Assembly (NCBI GenBank): GCA_902622795.1
Contig: CACNRD010000001.1
Coordinates: 265,200-329,199, forward strand
Length of the DNA stretch: 64,000 bases
Direction of reading: 5' to 3'
DNA from: an uncultured Pelagibacteraceae bacterium
GTDB taxonomy: Bacteria; Pseudomonadota; Alphaproteobacteria; Pelagibacterales; Pelagibacteraceae
The notes under the pieces are model-generated. The model saw nothing but the letters and a program-made list of their open reading frames with translations, was not told the DNA's origin and made no database searches. Shown here piece by piece: positions 1 to 8,634 of the stretch (positions are counted from its first letter, which is position 1; the number at the start of each line of letters is the position of its first letter). Position numbers and translations under genes: made by a program.

Positions 1-72
1 TTATTTATGCAAATGCAACACGTGATTTAATAGCCAAATATTCAAAAAAACGTGTAAAACTCGTGATAATTT

Positions 73-816
73 ATGAACAAATCCTCATTTTTTATTGTTG
101 GTCAACATGCTGTTATCGAGGCTCTTCGAAACCCACAAAGAAAGGTTTTAAGAGTGTTTTTAACTGAAGAAGCAAAAAAAAATATTCACAGAAAAAACCA
201 AAGTAAAAATCTTCTAGAAGACGTTAAGGTTTATTTTAAATCAAAAAAAGAATTGGATAAATATTCCTCTAAAGAACAGTTAATGCATAATGGTTACGTT
301 GCTGAAGTAGAGCATTTAGATCAACCAGATCTTAAACAATTTATAAAAAATAAAAATAATCTTACATTTGTGTGTTTAGATGAGGTGACAGACCCAAGAA
401 ATATTGGCTCTTTAATTAGAAGTGCAGCTTCATTTAAAATTGATGGTTTAATAATAAAAGAAAGGCATTTTCCAAGTGATAGTAAGTTAATGTATAAATC
501 TGCAAGTGGTTGTATGGAACATCTAAATATTTTTGAAGTATCTAATATAAATTCAACACTAAAAAATTTAAGAGAAAAAAATTTTTGGGTTTATGGTTTT
601 GATGCAAAAGGTGAAAAGGACTTTTCAGAAATCAAGTGGGAAGGAAATAATATTTTATTATTTGGATCTGAGGGTTTTGGTATGAGACAACATACAGGTA
701 AATATGCTGATTTCTTCGTTAAAATTAATATTAATGATCAGATTGAAAGTTTAAATATCTCTAATAGTGCTGCTATTGTCTTTCATCATTTAAGTTATAT
801 TAAAAAAAAGAGTTGA
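73..816 (+). CDS. rlmB: SpoU-family 2'-O-ribose RNA methyltransferase (RlmB/TrmH-like)
   Basis: A 247-residue SPOUT methyltransferase that by family transfers methyl from SAM to a ribose 2'-OH, most likely of 23S rRNA. All three SpoU motifs are visible: LDEVTDPRNIGSLIRSA (about 102-118), LFGSEGFGMR (196-205) and IESLNISNSAAI (224-235). The N-terminal part (about 1-90), starting FIVGQHAVIEAL, matches the substrate-binding domain of RlmB, which favours RlmB over short TrmL-type proteins. The start is ATG. tRNA-Thr follows 33 bases downstream. The exact rRNA target is inferred from family. Confidence 0.9.
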   Translation: MNKSSFFIVGQHAVIEALRNPQRKVLRVFLTEEAKKNIHRKNQSKNLLEDVKVYFKSKKELDKYSSKEQLMHNGYVAEVEHLDQPDLKQFIKNKNNLTFVCLDEVTDPRNIGSLIRSAASFKIDGLIIKERHFPSDSKLMYKSASGCMEHLNIFEVSNINSTLKNLREKNFWVYGFDAKGEKDFSEIKWEGNNILLFGSEGFGMRQHTGKYADFFVKININDQIESLNISNSAAIVFHHLSYIKKKS

Positions 817-849
817 TTATTTAATAAATAGTTAATAATTATTGCGCAT

Positions 850-925
850 GCCCTTGTAGCTCAGTTGGTAGAGCAATTGATTTGTAATCAATAGGTCCGC
901 GGTTCGAATCCGTGCGGGGGCACCG
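850..925 (+). tRNA. tRNA-Thr (anticodon TGT)
   Basis: The sequence folds as a tRNA. The acceptor arm GCCCTTG pairs with CGGGGGC using G-U pairs, the D-arm contains AGCTCAGTTGGTAGAGC, the anticodon loop is TTTGTAA with anticodon TGT, and the T-arm contains GGTTCGAATCC. After the discriminator A the genome reads CCG, so the terminal CCA is not fully encoded. It lies between rlmB and a surface-glycan module. Confidence 0.95.
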
Positions 926-942
926 CTTATAAAATATAAATT

Positions 943-2256
943 TTAATTGTTTTTATTATCCCTATAAAATTTTACAAATTCATTAAGATTTCTTTTTTTA
1001 TCACAATTTTTTAAATAGAGATAGTAATATACATGTGTTTCAATTTCACTTAAATTTTGATTCTTTAAATGACATTTAAATTCTTTTATTAATTCAATTT
1101 CTATATCTTTTTTAAGATTTAGTGCTTCACTTCTATACAAAAAATTATCTTTAAAACTGATCAAAGTAAAACTTAAAATGAGAATAAGATAATTAAATTG
1201 TTTAATTTTAAATTCAAAATTTTTAAAGAAATAAAAAATATAGAAAATAAAAAAATAGACAAAACCAACATATACTCTTTCTGGTGGTAGTTTGTTTAAT
1301 AAAACAAAAAATAAAAAAAAATAAAATATAATGTAATCAAAAATAATTAATTTTTTTCTTAAAATATTTTTAAATAAAATTAAAAAAGAAGTAAAAAAAA
1401 TAAAATATAAAATAAAATTATTTTTAACATCTATTATTAAATAACTGATGTTTCCAAATAAAGACATCCTATTTAATGTATAATCAAAATAAATCGCTTC
1501 GAAACCACTTGCATATATATTGGTAAAATTTTGAATAATATATTCTGAAACAATAGGTTTCATATCATAAATGCCATGAAGGTATAAGCCAGTTATTAAA
1601 ATCTGAATCGTGTTTAAAAAAATAAAAATTGATAGAAAATATATTAAAAAAAAAATAAATTTTTTATTGAAAGAATATGATTTAAAATTAAAGAATATAG
1701 CTAATATTATTGGTATTACTAAATACAAAGAAGAAATATTGTTGATAATTTGTAAAGCACAAATTACGAAGATAATCTTCAAATCAGAATCAATTGGCTT
1801 TGAGAAATTTTTAAATATTAAATAGAAAACATAACAAAATAATAAAGATGATATATAATAACCTCTTAGTAGATAAGAATAATCAAATAAAACTTCTGAT
1901 AACAAAAAAATTAAAAATAAAATATAGACTAAAAATTTTTTTTTAAATGAGTTGTATAATATTAATAATATCGTAGGAAATGTTAAAAAATTTAAAAATT
2001 TAAGAAAAACTATATTAGTACCAACCATAAATTCTGTGAGCATACCAATCAATGAAATATAAAAATGATTATTTGGAAAATTTTTTAAAAAAATTGACTC
2101 TTTATAATAATACGTTGTTAGATTTACTACCTCATCATGTTCAACATAGTGATAATTTAATATAAATATTTTAATTATTAAGAAAATTATTAAGCTAGAA
2201 AATAAATATAAATCAATTGAAATATTTTTAACTTTATAGACTAAATCATTAAACAT
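943..2256 (-). CDS. GT-C-type multispanning membrane glycosyltransferase-like protein
   Basis: This 437-residue protein is almost entirely hydrophobic, with roughly ten or more transmembrane segments. The first extracytoplasmic loop carries an acidic pair, HDE, at about residues 40-42. This is typical of GT-C enzymes (PMT/ArnT type) that use polyprenyl-phosphate sugars. F, I, L, N and K dominate. It is the last gene of a minus-strand run with a sugar-nucleotide enzyme and a GT2 transferase, so a role in moving sugars onto a surface glycan or lipid is likely. I cannot assign donor or acceptor. Confidence 0.6.
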   Translation of the reverse strand: MFNDLVYKVKNISIDLYLFSSLIIFLIIKIFILNYHYVEHDEVVNLTTYYYKESIFLKNFPNNHFYISLIGMLTEFMVGTNIVFLKFLNFLTFPTILLILYNSFKKKFLVYILFLIFLLSEVLFDYSYLLRGYYISSLLFCYVFYLIFKNFSKPIDSDLKIIFVICALQIINNISSLYLVIPIILAIFFNFKSYSFNKKFIFFLIYFLSIFIFLNTIQILITGLYLHGIYDMKPIVSEYIIQNFTNIYASGFEAIYFDYTLNRMSLFGNISYLIIDVKNNFILYFIFFTSFLILFKNILRKKLIIFDYIIFYFFLFFVLLNKLPPERVYVGFVYFFIFYIFYFFKNFEFKIKQFNYLILILSFTLISFKDNFLYRSEALNLKKDIEIELIKEFKCHLKNQNLSEIETHVYYYLYLKNCDKKRNLNEFVKFYRDNKNN

Positions 2257-2319
2257 TATTTATTTTTTCATTTTGTAAATAGCTAAAACAACTTTAATTT
2301 AACTAGTTTCTTTCCTTAA

Positions 2320-4896
2320 TTACTCAATTTTAATTTTTTTTTGAAAGCTTATTTTGTTATTTTCTAAGGATTTTATGCTGATAAATTTTTTACCTAATTT
2401 ATTATTATTCTTTTTTATTGTTTTAAAAAAATTCCAAGCAAGTACTATGATTAGTGAAGAATTATTTTTTAATTTATTCTTAGAATAAATAGGTATATTT
2501 AAACCAGGTAAAAATTTTCCATGTTTTAGTTTGTTGTCTTCAATTATAAAATTAATTTCTGATGTAATGCCAAAATAATTTAATGCAGTCGTAGCTTTTG
2601 CTGGTGAGCCATAACCAATGATTGAATTAAATTTTTTTTTTAAAAAAAGAATATTTTTTTGAACGTTAATTTTTATATTTTCAACTTTCTTAGCAAATAC
2701 TGCGAAAGTTTTAAATTTTTTTATTCCAAATTTTTTTTCTTCGTTAAGTATCTTATTTATACTAATATCTTTTCTTTTATTTAAATCTTTTGAGACATAA
2801 ATTCTTAAAGAACCTCCGTGGGTATCAATTTTTTCAGCTTTAAAAATATTTGCATTTAATTTTTGAAAAAAATAATTCAATGTAGTTAGTGACCAATAAT
2901 TGTAGTGTTCATGATAAATATTATCAAAAGTTAAATCTTTGATGGTATTAATTAAATATTGAATTTCTATAATTGCAGTTCCTTTTTTTGAAAGGAGAGA
3001 CAGAATACATTTAGCCATCAAATTTAAATCATCTGAATGGGCAAATACATTGGATGCTAAAACTAAATCAGCCTTTTTTTTAATTTTATTCACACATTTT
3101 TTATCTAAAAATGAATTGATTACCTTAATTCCTTTTTTTTTTGAAATTTTACATAAATTAATTGCTGGTTCAACACCGAGAAGATTTTTATAACCTTTGT
3201 TCTTAAAAGGCATCAACCCAATTCCATCATTACTTCCAATATCAATTATAAAAGAATTTTTATTTAATTTTAAATTTTTAATAAATTTTGTAGCTGCTTT
3301 TTTGAAATGTTCTTGAAAAGGTTTGGAGGCAGATGAAAGATAGTAATATTTTTTGAACATTTTTTTAGAATCAACTGCCATAGATAATTGTACATTGTAA
3401 CAATTCTGACAAAAATTTAATTCTAATGGATATTTTTCTACTTTTTCTGAAGTTTTTTTTATTAAGTTGTTTGCTAAGGGTTGAAAACCCAAAGATAAAA
3501 TTCTTTTTAATTTATTATTACCACAACACCTACAATCAAATTTATAAAACTTAATTAAATTTTTACCTTCTTCATTATCTAATAATTTGTATGGCATAGT
3601 ATGCGTAATTCCATAATTTTTATGTTTTCTTTCTCCTCTCACTAAATTTAAAAAAGTGGAATTTTTGGTAAAAGCCATTGCATGAGCTACATTTGGTTTT
3701 GTTATAATTAAATCACCTTCATTAACTACATGAGTAATTTTTTCAGTTTTTTTATTTATTAAATCTTTATAAACACTTATAAATTGACCTTTTGTAAGCA
3801 AACATTTTTGTTCTTGCACTGGATGAAAATGATTAGCTCTAATTGATCCTTTTTTTGACTCAATATGTCCAATTAAATTGATTGGCTCTGGTAATTCAAA
3901 ATTATTTATTTTTCCTCTACTATCTATGAATTGATCTTTTCCCTGAAATATATGTTCTAATTTATTTTCGTTTTTTTTAAAATTCCATTGTTGAAACATT
4001 TCTTCCAATGAGGGTTTAAGATTGTATAAAAATTTAAATCCTGTCTTTAGCAACTTTTTATTAGACAAAGTATAACCTAAATTAGGAGTTTCATCTTGCG
4101 TGTTTTGTAATGTAATCCTAGGATTTATCTTTTTACACAATTGAGCTACTTCTTTTACAGTTAGTTGTTCATTAACAATATGAAATGTTTCATTGTTAAT
4201 TTTTTCATTTTCTTCCATAAATTTCATACATCTAACAACATCTATTATGTTAACTAAACTTTTGAGCTGTCTTCCTCCAGAAAAAAGTTTGATCGTTCCA
4301 TTTTGTGATGTAATTTTTGAAAATAGATTTGGCATGATATTTATTCTCATTGTATCTGAAGAATATCCATAAACAGATCCGAGTCTTAATATTATATATT
4401 TTTTATTTGAATTTTTAATATCAATTTCGTTTTGAACTTTACTAGTTGAATACATCAAAACTGGTTTTGTAAGATCATCTTCAGTTATATTTTTTTTAGC
4501 TTTTTGATATCCTTCAAAAACAACATGAGTAGAAGGAAATATAATTTTACAATTTGGTGATATATTATTTAAGATATTATTTGTTCCATCAATAGCTAAA
4601 GATCTTATTTTCTCGTCCAATTCAGAGTTAGCTTCTGTTTTTACGTACGCTACATCAGTAACACCAGCTAAGTGATGAACTATATCAGCATCTACAAGAT
4701 GTTTTTTTAAAAAATCATTATCAAGAATATGCCCTTGAAAAAATTCTATGTTCCAACTATTAAGTTGACTCACCCTCTCAGATACAAATCTATTATCTAA
4801 AGCTATAATCTTATTTCTCCAACTTTCACCAGAATAAATCTTACATAATTCTGTTCCTAAGTATCCTAAAGCACCTACAATGACGATTTTTTTCAT
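2320..4896 (-). CDS. Three-domain sugar-nucleotide enzyme: SDR reductase/epimerase + cupin + C-methyltransferase
   Basis: An 858-residue polypeptide with three recognisable parts. Residues 1-305 are an extended SDR fold with GALGYLG near the N-terminus and the catalytic Y149-STS-K153. Residues about 315-445 look like the cupin domain of CapF/WbjC-type proteins, with the metal-ligand-like NHFHP (355-359) and a second histidine in VAHAMAF. Residues about 453-858 are a TylCIII/NovU-type sugar C-methyltransferase: a zinc-binding head (C455, C457, C458, C496, C499), a SAM loop IDIGSNDG (551-558), an IYHEHYNYWS motif and a C-terminal domain. The expected product is a deoxy, C-methyl-branched nucleotide sugar for a surface glycan. 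The frame is uninterrupted, so this is a real fusion in the sequence given. The downstream GT2 gene ends 4 bases away. Confidence 0.85.
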   Translation of the reverse strand: MKKIVIVGALGYLGTELCKIYSGESWRNKIIALDNRFVSERVSQLNSWNIEFFQGHILDNDFLKKHLVDADIVHHLAGVTDVAYVKTEANSELDEKIRSLAIDGTNNILNNISPNCKIIFPSTHVVFEGYQKAKKNITEDDLTKPVLMYSTSKVQNEIDIKNSNKKYIILRLGSVYGYSSDTMRINIMPNLFSKITSQNGTIKLFSGGRQLKSLVNIIDVVRCMKFMEENEKINNETFHIVNEQLTVKEVAQLCKKINPRITLQNTQDETPNLGYTLSNKKLLKTGFKFLYNLKPSLEEMFQQWNFKKNENKLEHIFQGKDQFIDSRGKINNFELPEPINLIGHIESKKGSIRANHFHPVQEQKCLLTKGQFISVYKDLINKKTEKITHVVNEGDLIITKPNVAHAMAFTKNSTFLNLVRGERKHKNYGITHTMPYKLLDNEEGKNLIKFYKFDCRCCGNNKLKRILSLGFQPLANNLIKKTSEKVEKYPLELNFCQNCYNVQLSMAVDSKKMFKKYYYLSSASKPFQEHFKKAATKFIKNLKLNKNSFIIDIGSNDGIGLMPFKNKGYKNLLGVEPAINLCKISKKKGIKVINSFLDKKCVNKIKKKADLVLASNVFAHSDDLNLMAKCILSLLSKKGTAIIEIQYLINTIKDLTFDNIYHEHYNYWSLTTLNYFFQKLNANIFKAEKIDTHGGSLRIYVSKDLNKRKDISINKILNEEKKFGIKKFKTFAVFAKKVENIKINVQKNILFLKKKFNSIIGYGSPAKATTALNYFGITSEINFIIEDNKLKHGKFLPGLNIPIYSKNKLKNNSSLIIVLAWNFFKTIKKNNNKLGKKFISIKSLENNKISFQKKIKIE

Positions 4897-4900
4897 CTAA

Positions 4901-5590
4901 TCAAACAAATCTTCTTATCACTATTTGAAAAATTACTCCAAATATATGATAAAATTTTATTTTTTTTCCTTCATCTTTACTTCTTCCGTTATAATTTATT
5001 GGTACTTCATAAAATTTTTTTCCATTCTTAACAACTTTACATAATATTTCTGCATGTTGCTCAAAACCTTCTGTTTTAAGACCTGGAATATCTAAATTTT
5101 TTTTTTTGAAACATGCATAGCAAGAATAAATATCAGTAAATGTAGTATTATATAAAATATTAAATAAAGTTGTAATAAAGTAATTTCCAAACTTATTAAA
5201 AATATTATGCGATCTAGTGTAGTCCGAATAATTGAACCTAGATCCTATTATTAAATCTGGTTCAAATTTTTCAATCAAATTAGAAAATTTTATAATATCA
5301 TTAGGATCATATTCTAAATCTGCATCTTGAAAAAAAATAAATTCACCAGTACTTATTTCTAAACCTTTCTTGACTGAATATCCTTTGCCACGATTAGTAG
5401 AATTTGTTATCAAAAAATCATAAAGATTTTTGTTTTCTTCTAGGATATTATTAGTTTTATCATTAGATCCATCGTCAATAACAATTATCTCTAAATTTTT
5501 AATAGAATTTTTAATTGGAGAAAGCTTATTTAAAATATCTAAAATTGTATTTTCTTCATTAAAACATGGAATTAAAATGCTTAATTTCAT
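4901..5590 (-). CDS. Family 2 glycosyltransferase (DPM1/polyprenyl-phosphate sugar synthase-like)
   Basis: A 229-residue GT-A-fold transferase with the family 2 signatures LSILIPCFNEENTI at the N-terminus, VIDDGSNDKT (about 38-47), and the DxD-like FQDADLEYDP (about 91-100). There is no C-terminal membrane anchor. Such proteins usually charge a polyprenyl phosphate with one sugar, which a GT-C enzyme then uses, and one is encoded in the same run (943-2256). It is transcribed first, 4 bases before the fusion enzyme. The sugar is unknown. Confidence 0.8.
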   Translation of the reverse strand: MKLSILIPCFNEENTILDILNKLSPIKNSIKNLEIIVIDDGSNDKTNNILEENKNLYDFLITNSTNRGKGYSVKKGLEISTGEFIFFQDADLEYDPNDIIKFSNLIEKFEPDLIIGSRFNYSDYTRSHNIFNKFGNYFITTLFNILYNTTFTDIYSCYACFKKKNLDIPGLKTEGFEQHAEILCKVVKNGKKFYEVPINYNGRSKDEGKKIKFYHIFGVIFQIVIRRFV

Positions 5591-5624
5591 ACAAGAGTGT
5601 TTAAATTATTCATAATTAAAATTT

Positions 5625-5762
5625 TTACCACGCAGTTAACTTCCAGCATTTATCTGCATCTTCAAGACGAACATAGCATCCCAAAAAAGACATTATTTTA
5701 AATGCGAAAAAACCTCCTATTAAAATTATTACGATTAAAACAATTGGATTTATTTTTTTCAT
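5625..5762 (-). CDS. Small predicted membrane protein (45 aa)
   Basis: A 45-codon ORF with an ATG start, MKKINPIVLIVIILIGGFF at the N-terminus and the ending KCWKLTAW. Residues about 6-21 form one hydrophobic helix with a positively charged start (inside-in or signal-anchor type). The outer part has two cysteines (in LGCYV and DKCW). It starts 2 bases after a 19-codon ORF that itself abuts nadK, so it is probably the distal gene of a nadK operon. The function is unknown. Support is the intact frame, tight spacing and protein-like composition. Confidence 0.5.
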   Translation of the reverse strand: MKKINPIVLIVIILIGGFFAFKIMSFLGCYVRLEDADKCWKLTAW

Positions 5763-5764
5763 AA

Positions 5765-5824
5765 TTAGGTCTTCTTAACACCCATTGGGTGAGCAATTCC
5801 ATTCAAAACTAATTTATGTTCCAT
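5765..5824 (-). CDS. Possible 19-residue micro-ORF between nadK and the small membrane protein
   Basis: An ATG directly follows the nadK stop and opens a frame of 19 codons (MEHKLVLNGIAHPMGVKKT), ending 2 bases before the next ATG. The exact abutment at both ends is what supports translation, and translational coupling would be a possible role. It is too short to judge by composition, so it could be chance. Confidence 0.25.
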   Translation of the reverse strand: MEHKLVLNGIAHPMGVKKT

Positions 5825-6595
5825 TTAATTTGTTTCACCTCTTAATTGTTCAATTTTAATTTTTTTTTGTAAACTTCGGTTTTTATCATAAAGTAGATTA
5901 AACTTAATTTTGCTATTGGTTTTAATTGTTATCGACTTCGCGTTTCTTACTTCTAGATTATCAGCAACTGCACTTATGGGTCTTTTAACTGAATTTAAGT
6001 TAGTAATAGTGATTTTTGATTTATCATTAACAATCTTTCCTTTCCATCTTCTTGGTCTAAATGGGCTAATTGGAGAAATGGATAATTTTTTAGAATTTAA
6101 ACTTAATATTGGACCATGAACTGATAAATTATAAGCAGTACTTCCTGCTGGTGTTGATACTAAAACTCCATCAGAAACTAGGTTTTTAATTATTTGCCTT
6201 GAACCTTGTTTGATTGATAGTGATGCTGCCTGTCTGCTTTGTCTAAGAACAGACACTTCATTAATAGCTATTGATTTCTTTATTTTGTTATTCTTATTTT
6301 TAACGGTCATTTCTAAAGGAGAAATTGAGATCATATTGGCTTTATTTAAATTTTTAATAATATTTTTTGAGGAAAATATATTCATTAGAAATCCATAATT
6401 TCCAGAATTAATTCCATAAAATTGTTTTTTTGAATTTTTATTTTTTTTAAGCGTTTGAAGCATAAAACCATCACCCCCTATAACAATTACCAGATTAGAT
6501 TTTTTAAATTGATTAGCTTCAATCTTTTTTATGAGTGTATTTTTAATTCTAAGAGATTTTTTATTTTTATCAGAAATAATTTGAGGATTACTCAT
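5825..6595 (-). CDS. nadK: NAD kinase
   Basis: A 256-residue ATP-NAD kinase, making NADP+ from NAD+. It shows the family hallmarks VIGGDGFMLQTL (GGDG phosphate-binding motif), GINSGNYGFLMN and the SDGVLVSTPAGSTAYNLSVHGPI region (cited in part) that forms the NAD site. The length is slightly below the usual 290, with a trimmed N-terminus. It starts with ATG 5 bases from the encoded CCA end of tRNA-Leu on the same strand. It could be cotranscribed with that tRNA, since little room for its own promoter exists. Cytosolic. Confidence 0.92.
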   Translation of the reverse strand: MSNPQIISDKNKKSLRIKNTLIKKIEANQFKKSNLVIVIGGDGFMLQTLKKNKNSKKQFYGINSGNYGFLMNIFSSKNIIKNLNKANMISISPLEMTVKNKNNKIKKSIAINEVSVLRQSRQAASLSIKQGSRQIIKNLVSDGVLVSTPAGSTAYNLSVHGPILSLNSKKLSISPISPFRPRRWKGKIVNDKSKITITNLNSVKRPISAVADNLEVRNAKSITIKTNSKIKFNLLYDKNRSLQKKIKIEQLRGETN

Positions 6596-6599
6596 TTAA

Positions 6600-6686
6600 T
6601 GGTGCCCTCGGCCAGACTCGAACTGGCACTCCGCAAGCGGCAAGGATTTTAAGTCCTTTGTGTCTACCAATTTCACCACGAGGGCA
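6600..6686 (-). tRNA. tRNA-Leu (anticodon TAA)
   Basis: On the minus strand this reads as a class II tRNA of 87 bases including an encoded CCA. It has acceptor stem GCCCTCG/CGAGGGC, a D-arm with GGTAGACAC, anticodon TAA within ACTTAAAAT, a long variable arm (TGCCGCTTGCGGAGT) and T-arm GTTCGAGTC. It sits directly upstream of nadK, with which it probably shares a transcript. Confidence 0.95.
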
Positions 6687-6692
6687 TTAATG

Positions 6693-6797
6693 AATTTCAT
6701 GAGTGTTTATGCTAATATTTATAATTGAACAAGTCTAATAAGTAAATTTTTTTTATTTTGTCTCCCTAAAATTTCACGAATGTTTATGCTTATATTT
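6693..6797. repeat. Two near-identical 28-bp direct repeats between tRNA-Leu and the TPR gene
   Basis: Copy 1 (6693-6720) and copy 2 (6770-6797) both read AATTTCAnGAnTGTTTATGC followed by nTATATTT-like sequence. They differ at 3 of 28 positions. Start-to-start spacing is 77 bp. Each contains TATGC followed by an AT box, which on the plus strand resembles an extended -10 (TGnTAATAT or TGnTTATAT), so tandem promoters or paired binding sites are possible. The rest of this 173-base gap shows nothing else clear. Confidence 0.6.
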
Positions 6798-6859
6798 TGA
6801 ATAAATAATTATAATATGAAATTAAATAATCTCTATAATAATTAATTAAATAATTAAAA

Positions 6860-8596
6860 ATGGCTGATTTAAAAGAAATTGTAGATTGTATTAACAAAGG
6901 AAATTTAAAAGAAGCTTTAAAACTTTGTGATACTTATGAAAATGAGAAAAATAAAAAATTTATTTTAAACTTTAGGGGTGCAGTTCATTTAATTAAGGGA
7001 AATTTAGATATTGCAGAAAAAAATTTTTTAGATGCTGCTAGAATTGACTCAAAGTTTATAGATCCTCTTAAAAATCTTTACTTAATATGTTTAAAAAAAA
7101 GAGATTATAAAGATCTGTTAACTTACGCTCAAAAACTGCTTGAGGCTGACAGATTGGAAAATGAACATAATTATAAACTAGCATATGCTTTTGAGCTAAA
7201 TAATAATTTAAAAGACTCAATTGAATATTATAAAAGATATGTCGATAAGAAAGGTAAAAATAGTAAACAAGCTTTTAATAATATTGGATGCATATATTTA
7301 AAAAGAAATAAGCCAAAGATTGCAATTAATTTTTTTAAAGATGGTTTAAATTTTGGAGAAGACAAAACCATAACCAATAATATTTTTAAATGTTACGTTT
7401 TATTGAGAGACTTAGAGAATTCTGATTTTTACTATGATAAAGCGATAAAATTTGATGAAAATTATTTAGAGTTTAAACATACAAAAGCTAAATACTTTAT
7501 TCTTAAAAATCAAATCACTGAAGCTATTGAAATTTTAATAGAAAATAAAGATAAACCAAGATTTTTAATTACTCTACTTGTTCTATATTTCAATCTTGGT
7601 AAAAATGAAGAAGGGATAAAACTTTTAAATCAGTCAAAAGATAAGATGAAAAAAGATCCTATCTATTACAATTATTTAGGGTTGAGATTATTATATGAAG
7701 GTGATTTCAAAGATGGCTGGAGGTTTTATGAACATAGAAATTCCAAAAAAGTTGATTTTTTTAAAGAAACAAAGGAATGGTCTGGTGAAACAATAGAAAA
7801 TAAGAATATTGTTGTTTTTACTGAACAAGGTTTAGGAGATGCTATACAATTTTCAAAGTATATAATTCCTTTATGCAAAATTGCAAAAAAAGTAACGTTT
7901 GTAACTAAGGACAGTATCAAACCCCTTTTCAAAGAAGAATTAGAAAATTTAACTATAGAAACTATTGAAAGTTGTAAAAATAAAAAGTTTGATCTTAAGA
8001 TAGCTCTTGGATCTTTAATAAAATTTTTTTTTGAAGAAAAATTCAGTAAAAATGAAAATTTAATTATATCAAATAAGGCCCTTGATTTAAAATGGAAAAA
8101 AAAAATACCACAAAATAAATTAAATATCGGTATAAGTTGGTCTGGAAGTTTTAATGGTCCTAATGAACCTTATCGGTCAATACCACTCCAAGAACTTGAA
8201 AAATTATTTTCTTTAGATGTAAATTTTTATTGCTTACAAAACGAAATTTGGGACAGAGATTTAGATTATTTTAAAACGCTAAACCTAACTAACTGTGGTG
8301 AATATAAATTAACTGAAATAGCATCAATTATTCAGAATTTAGATCTTGTAATTACGAGTGATACTTCCTTGTTACATTTATCAGCTTCTTTAAATAAGCA
8401 AACATGGGGGCTCTTAAGTTTGTATCCTGATTGGCGATGGAGTGAATTTAATAAAATTAATCCATATTCAAATTTAAAAATTTTTAAACAAAAATCCTTT
8501 AAGGATTGGAGTGAAATTGAGGAATTAGTTGTTACTGAGTTACAAAATAAAATTTATACCTTTAATAATTCCAATAAATCAAAGACTAATTTGTAG
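6860..8596 (+). CDS. TPR protein with C-terminal glycosyltransferase-like domain
   Basis: A 578-residue protein. The first about 290 residues are repeated helical pairs of TPR type (for example FNNIGCIYLKRNKPKIAINF and YNYLGLRLLYEGDFKDGWRF, given in part). The C-terminal half has the GT-B features NIGISWSGS (about 424-432), RSIPLQELEKLF and LVITSDTSLLHLSASL, seen in SAR11-type TPR/GT9- or GT41-like proteins. The GT-B nucleotide-sugar site is inferred. It is followed 38 bases later by the glucosylglycerate phosphatase gene, but a functional link is not shown. It could act on surface glycans or proteins. Confidence 0.65.
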   Translation: MADLKEIVDCINKGNLKEALKLCDTYENEKNKKFILNFRGAVHLIKGNLDIAEKNFLDAARIDSKFIDPLKNLYLICLKKRDYKDLLTYAQKLLEADRLENEHNYKLAYAFELNNNLKDSIEYYKRYVDKKGKNSKQAFNNIGCIYLKRNKPKIAINFFKDGLNFGEDKTITNNIFKCYVLLRDLENSDFYYDKAIKFDENYLEFKHTKAKYFILKNQITEAIEILIENKDKPRFLITLLVLYFNLGKNEEGIKLLNQSKDKMKKDPIYYNYLGLRLLYEGDFKDGWRFYEHRNSKKVDFFKETKEWSGETIENKNIVVFTEQGLGDAIQFSKYIIPLCKIAKKVTFVTKDSIKPLFKEELENLTIETIESCKNKKFDLKIALGSLIKFFFEEKFSKNENLIISNKALDLKWKKKIPQNKLNIGISWSGSFNGPNEPYRSIPLQELEKLFSLDVNFYCLQNEIWDRDLDYFKTLNLTNCGEYKLTEIASIIQNLDLVITSDTSLLHLSASLNKQTWGLLSLYPDWRWSEFNKINPYSNLKIFKQKSFKDWSEIEELVVTELQNKIYTFNNSNKSKTNL

Positions 8597-8634
8597 AATT
8601 GTTATTTATTTAAATATTTTATAAACATCGTTGA

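Noticed and set aside
3..167. Open frame entering from the left edge (frame 3), protein-like for its first 23 codons
   Set aside because: It has no start in the window and would overlap rlmB by 95 bases in another frame before its stop. The rlmB start is well supported by family, so this may be the tail of an upstream gene only if the edge sequence has an error.
1610..1825. 71-codon plus-strand ORF inside the GT-C gene
   Set aside because: Lies wholly opposite a long coding frame, is K/I-rich from AT bias, and has no Shine-Dalgarno or family pattern.
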